Of a stretch of 64,000 bases of DNA, positions 61,106-64,000 are shown in pieces (position 1 is the first letter of the stretch; every line of letters starts with the position of its first letter). Source of the stretch: Betaproteobacteria bacterium HGW-Betaproteobacteria-6 (GTDB taxonomy: Bacteria; Pseudomonadota; Gammaproteobacteria; Burkholderiales; Rhodocyclaceae). The notes beneath the pieces are model-generated. The model searched no databases. It had not been told where the DNA came from and saw only the letters and a program-made list of their open reading frames with translations. Location: positions 30,462 through 94,461 of the forward strand of contig PHCF01000004.1 of NCBI GenBank assembly GCA_002842145.1, read 5' to 3'. Both the position numbers and the translations under genes were made by a program.

Positions 61106-61966
61106 CTAACCTCTCGCTTTAAACGACCTAACAATTAGGACGATCGCCATAATGACAAACGCCGTCACCATGGCAGCCCTCGGGAAATAGAGAACCCCAA
61201 CCGCCTTGAGCACACCAATTGCCAACGCAGCAGCAAAGGCCCCAGAGAGGCTACCCAAACCACCAATTACGACAACTAAAAATGCACCAGTTATAACCGT
61301 GGTATCTAGAAGAAAGTTGATGGAACCTAGGGGAGCTGCCAATCCGCCAGCGATACCGGCGAGCAACGAGCCTGAAGCAAACACACCTGTAAAGATGTAA
61401 GCCTGATTGATACCCAGCAAAGCAACCATCCCGCGATCATCAGTCGCAGCGCGAAGCAATACACCAACCCGAGTAAAACGAACTACAGCCCATAGCACCA
61501 CTACCACCAGCAGACCAATCCCCATTACCCCCAAGTTGTAGATCGGGAACCAATAACTATCAACGTTAACAGCGCCACTCATAGCATCCGGGATCGCCGT
61601 AGCTAGGTCATTCATGCCCCATACGACACGAACGACATCACGCATAATCATTACCATTCCGACCGTAACGATAAGCTGCAGCAACTCTTCTGCATGATAT
61701 ATACGGCGCAGCACGATTACCTCAAAGCAGGCACCAACAAATGCAGTCAGCATCCCCGCCATGATTACAGTGAGGACAAACCCAAGCATAGTTCCAGGCA
61801 AGATATGCGGGGCGAACTGATAAGTCAGAAAGGCTCCGAGCATGAAAAACGAGCCATGCGCAAAATTCACGATGCGAGACACCCCAAATATCAGGGTCAA
61901 TCCCGACGCAACCATGAAAAGCATTACGCCTTCCATCAAACCATTAACGATTTGTACGAATAGCAA
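61106..61966 (-). CDS. livH: ABC transporter permease LivH
   Basis: A 286-residue permease: LFVQIVNGLMEGVMLFMVAS at the N-terminus, FGVSRIVNFAHGSFFMLGAF, and the late VVVIGGLGSLSGAFAAALAI coupling segment, all LivH landmarks. Start is a TTG at 61966, preceded by GGAGGG about five bases away; no ATG fits. About 100 bases follow the binding-protein gene upstream. Confidence 0.92.
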   Translation of the reverse strand: MLFVQIVNGLMEGVMLFMVASGLTLIFGVSRIVNFAHGSFFMLGAFLTYQFAPHILPGTMLGFVLTVIMAGMLTAFVGACFEVIVLRRIYHAEELLQLIVTVGMVMIMRDVVRVVWGMNDLATAIPDAMSGAVNVDSYWFPIYNLGVMGIGLLVVVVLWAVVRFTRVGVLLRAATDDRGMVALLGINQAYIFTGVFASGSLLAGIAGGLAAPLGSINFLLDTTVITGAFLVVVIGGLGSLSGAFAAALAIGVLKAVGVLYFPRAAMVTAFVIMAIVLIVRSFKARG

Positions 61967-62063
61967 AACCCCCTCCTTTCACTGCTCAAGTGGCAACCGG
62001 CGGACCAAACCACAAGTCTTGAAACCGGCCCCACCATCAAAACCCATTTGCATCACTGCAATG

Positions 62064-63275
62064 TTATTTTGCCAAGGCTCGCATGCGCGCCACTTCCACT
62101 TCGCTCGGCATGACGCGTTCTCCATCTATCCGCACCAGATCCGTGAGAATCGGAAAACTGTAAGCCGGGGTCTTCTTTGTGACACCAATAAATGTCGGTG
62201 CATACGCATTGATATCGAGCTTTCGAACACTGACCTTCCCGCGCAAACCGACGTACTCCTGCGCAGCAAGCGCATCAACGAGCTTAGCGGGATCCAGGGA
62301 CTTGGCCAGCTTGATAGCTCCTGCCATCTGCATCATTGAGTCATATCCGGCAATCGACTCGTCATCCGGAAAATCTTTATGCGCTTCTTTAAACTTCGCC
62401 ACGAAGCTGTCCATTGCAGGCGACTTGATGCCGTAGAAAGGCGAACGAGTCCAACCATAAACACCCTCAGGAATGTCGTTACCCAACGCCTTCAAGAGAT
62501 AGGTTGATGCATACGTAAAGACCTTTGTGCGCTCGAACATTCCATATGTCTTTCCCTGGCGAATGAAATTTGAGCTGGCACTACCAAACATCACTCCAAA
62601 GACGACATCCGGCTTATCATTAAGAAGCACTGGAATATAAGAACCGAAATTTGACTCACCCAATTTTGGCCAAACACTATTAACAAACTGCACATCCGGT
62701 CGCAACTCCTTCAAGTGCTGCTTAAACATCTCAATGGTTTGACGCGGCCACTCATAATCCAAACCGATAGTTGCAATCCGCTTCCAACTTTTCTGGGTTG
62801 CTGCGTACTCCGCTAAAGCACGACCCTCCATCAAAGAATTCGCCACAGATTGATATACGTATCGATTTCCAAAATCGATATTGGCGCGATGGGTTGTACC
62901 GATCGAATTCCATAGTAGCTTCTTATGCTCCTGAGCTACCGCAGCGTCAGCAAGAAGAACCGAACTTGTGCACGGACCAGTAAGAATATCCGCCTTGTCC
63001 ACCACAATTGATTCCCGTGCCTGCTTTGTAGCCTCTTCGGGATTGGTTTTGGAATCGCGGACTTTCAACTCCACCTTTCGGCCAAGCAAACCACCGGACG
63101 CATTGATTTCGTCAACAGCAATTCTTGTGGCCTTCAGATTTCCATCGTTATACGGTCCACATGCACCCGACAAATCGCCAACGTAGCCAATGAGAATTGG
63201 GTCGGCAGCAAAGGATGCCCCCGTCACCAACGACAACCCGATGGCAACAGTCGCGACATACATTCGATATTTCAT
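62064..63275 (-). CDS. ABC transporter substrate-binding protein (LivK-type), first gene of uptake operon
   Basis: A 403-residue periplasmic binding protein. Signal peptide MKYRMYVATVAIGLSLVTGA, cleaved after SFA, then DPILIGYVGDLSGACGPYND, ATRIAVDEINASGGLLGRKV, TGPCTSSVLLADAAVAQEHK. Paralogue of the protein at 50084. It should deliver substrate to LivHMGF encoded directly downstream. GAGGAGA lies before the ATG, and a sigma-70-like promoter is at 63342-63370. Ligand unknown; an aromatic or alicyclic carboxylate is suggested by the operon's SDR, gcdH and thioesterase. Confidence 0.93.
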   Translation of the reverse strand: MKYRMYVATVAIGLSLVTGASFAADPILIGYVGDLSGACGPYNDGNLKATRIAVDEINASGGLLGRKVELKVRDSKTNPEEATKQARESIVVDKADILTGPCTSSVLLADAAVAQEHKKLLWNSIGTTHRANIDFGNRYVYQSVANSLMEGRALAEYAATQKSWKRIATIGLDYEWPRQTIEMFKQHLKELRPDVQFVNSVWPKLGESNFGSYIPVLLNDKPDVVFGVMFGSASSNFIRQGKTYGMFERTKVFTYASTYLLKALGNDIPEGVYGWTRSPFYGIKSPAMDSFVAKFKEAHKDFPDDESIAGYDSMMQMAGAIKLAKSLDPAKLVDALAAQEYVGLRGKVSVRKLDINAYAPTFIGVTKKTPAYSFPILTDLVRIDGERVMPSEVEVARMRALAK

Positions 63276-63341
63276 AATGTCTCCTCGTAGTTTTGGTCAT
63301 TAGCGAACTATCCGACGACACAGCCGCCTTCGCTGACACCA

Positions 63342-63370
63342 ACTGTAGACCGGAACAACAACCTAGTCAA
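63342..63370 (-). promoter_or_regulatory. Promoter of the uptake operon
   Basis: On the minus strand TTGACT (63370-63365), 17-base spacer, TACAGT (63347-63342), about 65 bases ahead of the binding-protein start. Good match to a sigma-70 promoter. Confidence 0.55.
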
Positions 63371-63559
63371 CACGTGCACTCGCGTTATTCGCAACTTTCC
63401 AAACATAAATACGCGAATATTTGTATTATTGTTTTGTGTTTATGCATTTTCGGCAACTGTTGGCAAGACGTCAAAGCAGGCAAATTTTCCTGAACAGAAA
63501 TACGCCACGAAGAAAAAATAGAAACGGAGAACGAGGTTTCTGGTGGAAATTGAAGATGC

Positions 63560-64000
63560 GGCCCCGTTGGCGGAGCTGGAGAAAACAATCAGCCTCGTCT
63601 GCGCAAGCTCGGAGGGCGCGGGCACCCGCCAATTGCGCTTACCCGAATGCTGCACATGCATGTGACGCAGAAGCGCTTCGGGATCTCGGACTAAGTCGTC
63701 GAGGACACCCCGCACGAAATCCAGCCGGAACGACCTGGCGAAGGAAGCCACATGCCGGGTCACGTGGGTTCGATATTCTCTGCACGCATCTCGCCCCTGG
63801 CTGCCGGCATTGCCAATAGCATCGATTACGTTCCCGTGCAGGAGAACTGTACCTAGGCATCGACGCCGATATGCGCCTTCATGCCGAAATGCCATTGATT
63901 GGTAAGCACCCGGCGAACTCAGGTTGATTTTTGAATCAGGCGAGAGTTTGAGGTTGCCAGCGATGCGGCAGCAGTTCGCCAACGCGGCTTGCTGGTTGGG
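63560..64000 (-). mobile_element. IS5-family transposase remnant, runs off the window
   Basis: On the minus strand, NQWHFGMKAHIGVDA (about 63905-63855) is the central motif of IS5 transposases; it ends in a stop. Further on, in another frame, HGNVIDAIGNAGSQG and THVTRHVA (about 63837-63745) match the GDAGYQG and TWHVA segments in decayed form. Stops and frame changes make it non-functional. The upstream part continues beyond position 64000. Confidence 0.65.

Noticed and set aside
1..64000. CRISPR arrays, tRNA or rRNA genes
   Set aside because: No regularly spaced repeat series, tRNA cloverleaf or rRNA-like sequence was recognised on reading through the window; weak tRNA-like folds could be missed by eye.

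Overview
The window looks like chromosome of a facultatively or strictly anaerobic betaproteobacterium, most likely of the Rhodocyclales (Aromatoleum/Azoarcus/Thauera/Sterolibacterium-type). This is inferred from the gene set (acetophenone-carboxylase-type genes, BadH/BadI homologues, PaaN, ETF/ETF-QO and branched-chain-type ABC uptake genes) and the moderate GC; no rRNA or other taxonomic marker is present. Nearly all genes belong to catabolism of a cyclic or aromatic ketone or acid through CoA thioesters. Worn-out insertion sequences of the IS3, IS1182 and IS5 families separate the blocks.

Block 1 (about 0.8-18.3 kb). A minus-strand operon runs from 15.2 kb down to about 2.5 kb. It encodes all the pieces of an ATP-dependent ketone carboxylase of the acetophenone carboxylase type (apcA, apcB, apcC, apcD, a secondary-alcohol SDR, an apcE-sized gene). 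These are followed by an acetoacetyl-CoA-synthetase-family ligase (bal-like), a thiolase and a second SDR. A MerC-domain membrane protein and a medium-chain reductase lie further downstream. Facing the operon is a large MalT/AlkS-like LuxR-family regulator split in two by a frameshift, with two perfect palindromes in the shared promoter region. Predicted chemistry: secondary alcohol to ketone, ketone to 3-oxo acid, 3-oxo acid to 3-oxoacyl-CoA, then cleavage.

Block 2 (18.3-26.5 kb). A GC-rich paaN-type aldehyde dehydrogenase gene is flanked by two similar small-RNA-like units with Rho-independent terminators. It is followed by a nitroreductase, a glutaconate-CoA-transferase-like pair, etfAB and a divergent LysR-family regulator with a perfect operator-like palindrome. 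Block 3 (27.4-29.9 kb) is a small, more GC-rich island module: a DUF5983-like protein, a DUF1173 protein and a tyrosine-recombinase-like protein without the terminal Tyr.

Block 4 (30.3-39 kb, minus strand) holds an enoyl-CoA hydratase, two adjacent acyl-CoA dehydrogenases, a PanD copy, a peroxiredoxin-fold protein that has lost its active-site motif, a DUF3135 protein, ETF-QO, an IclR regulator and an Lrp regulator. Block 5 (40.3-54.4 kb, plus strand) holds a DcaP-like porin, badH, badI, three further SDRs, two tandem MaoC hydratases, an alpha-methylacyl-CoA racemase, two solute-binding proteins and a cyclohexanecarboxylate-CoA-ligase-like enzyme. Block 6 (55.7-63.3 kb, minus strand) is an uptake operon (solute-binding protein, livH, livM, livG, livF) followed by an SDR, glutaryl-CoA dehydrogenase, a thioesterase and a universal stress protein.

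Taken together the genes suggest anaerobic degradation of an alicyclic, possibly methyl-branched (terpenoid-like) compound. A ring ketone or ring acid would be brought to a 2-oxocyclohexanecarboxyl-CoA-type intermediate, opened hydrolytically by a BadI-type enzyme, and then degraded by beta-oxidation and glutaryl-CoA dehydrogenase, with electrons leaving through ETF and ETF-QO. The linkage of a ketone carboxylase with BadI-type ring opening is my inference. A plain acetophenone-type pathway (ketone to acyl-CoA plus acetyl-CoA) in block 1 is the main alternative.
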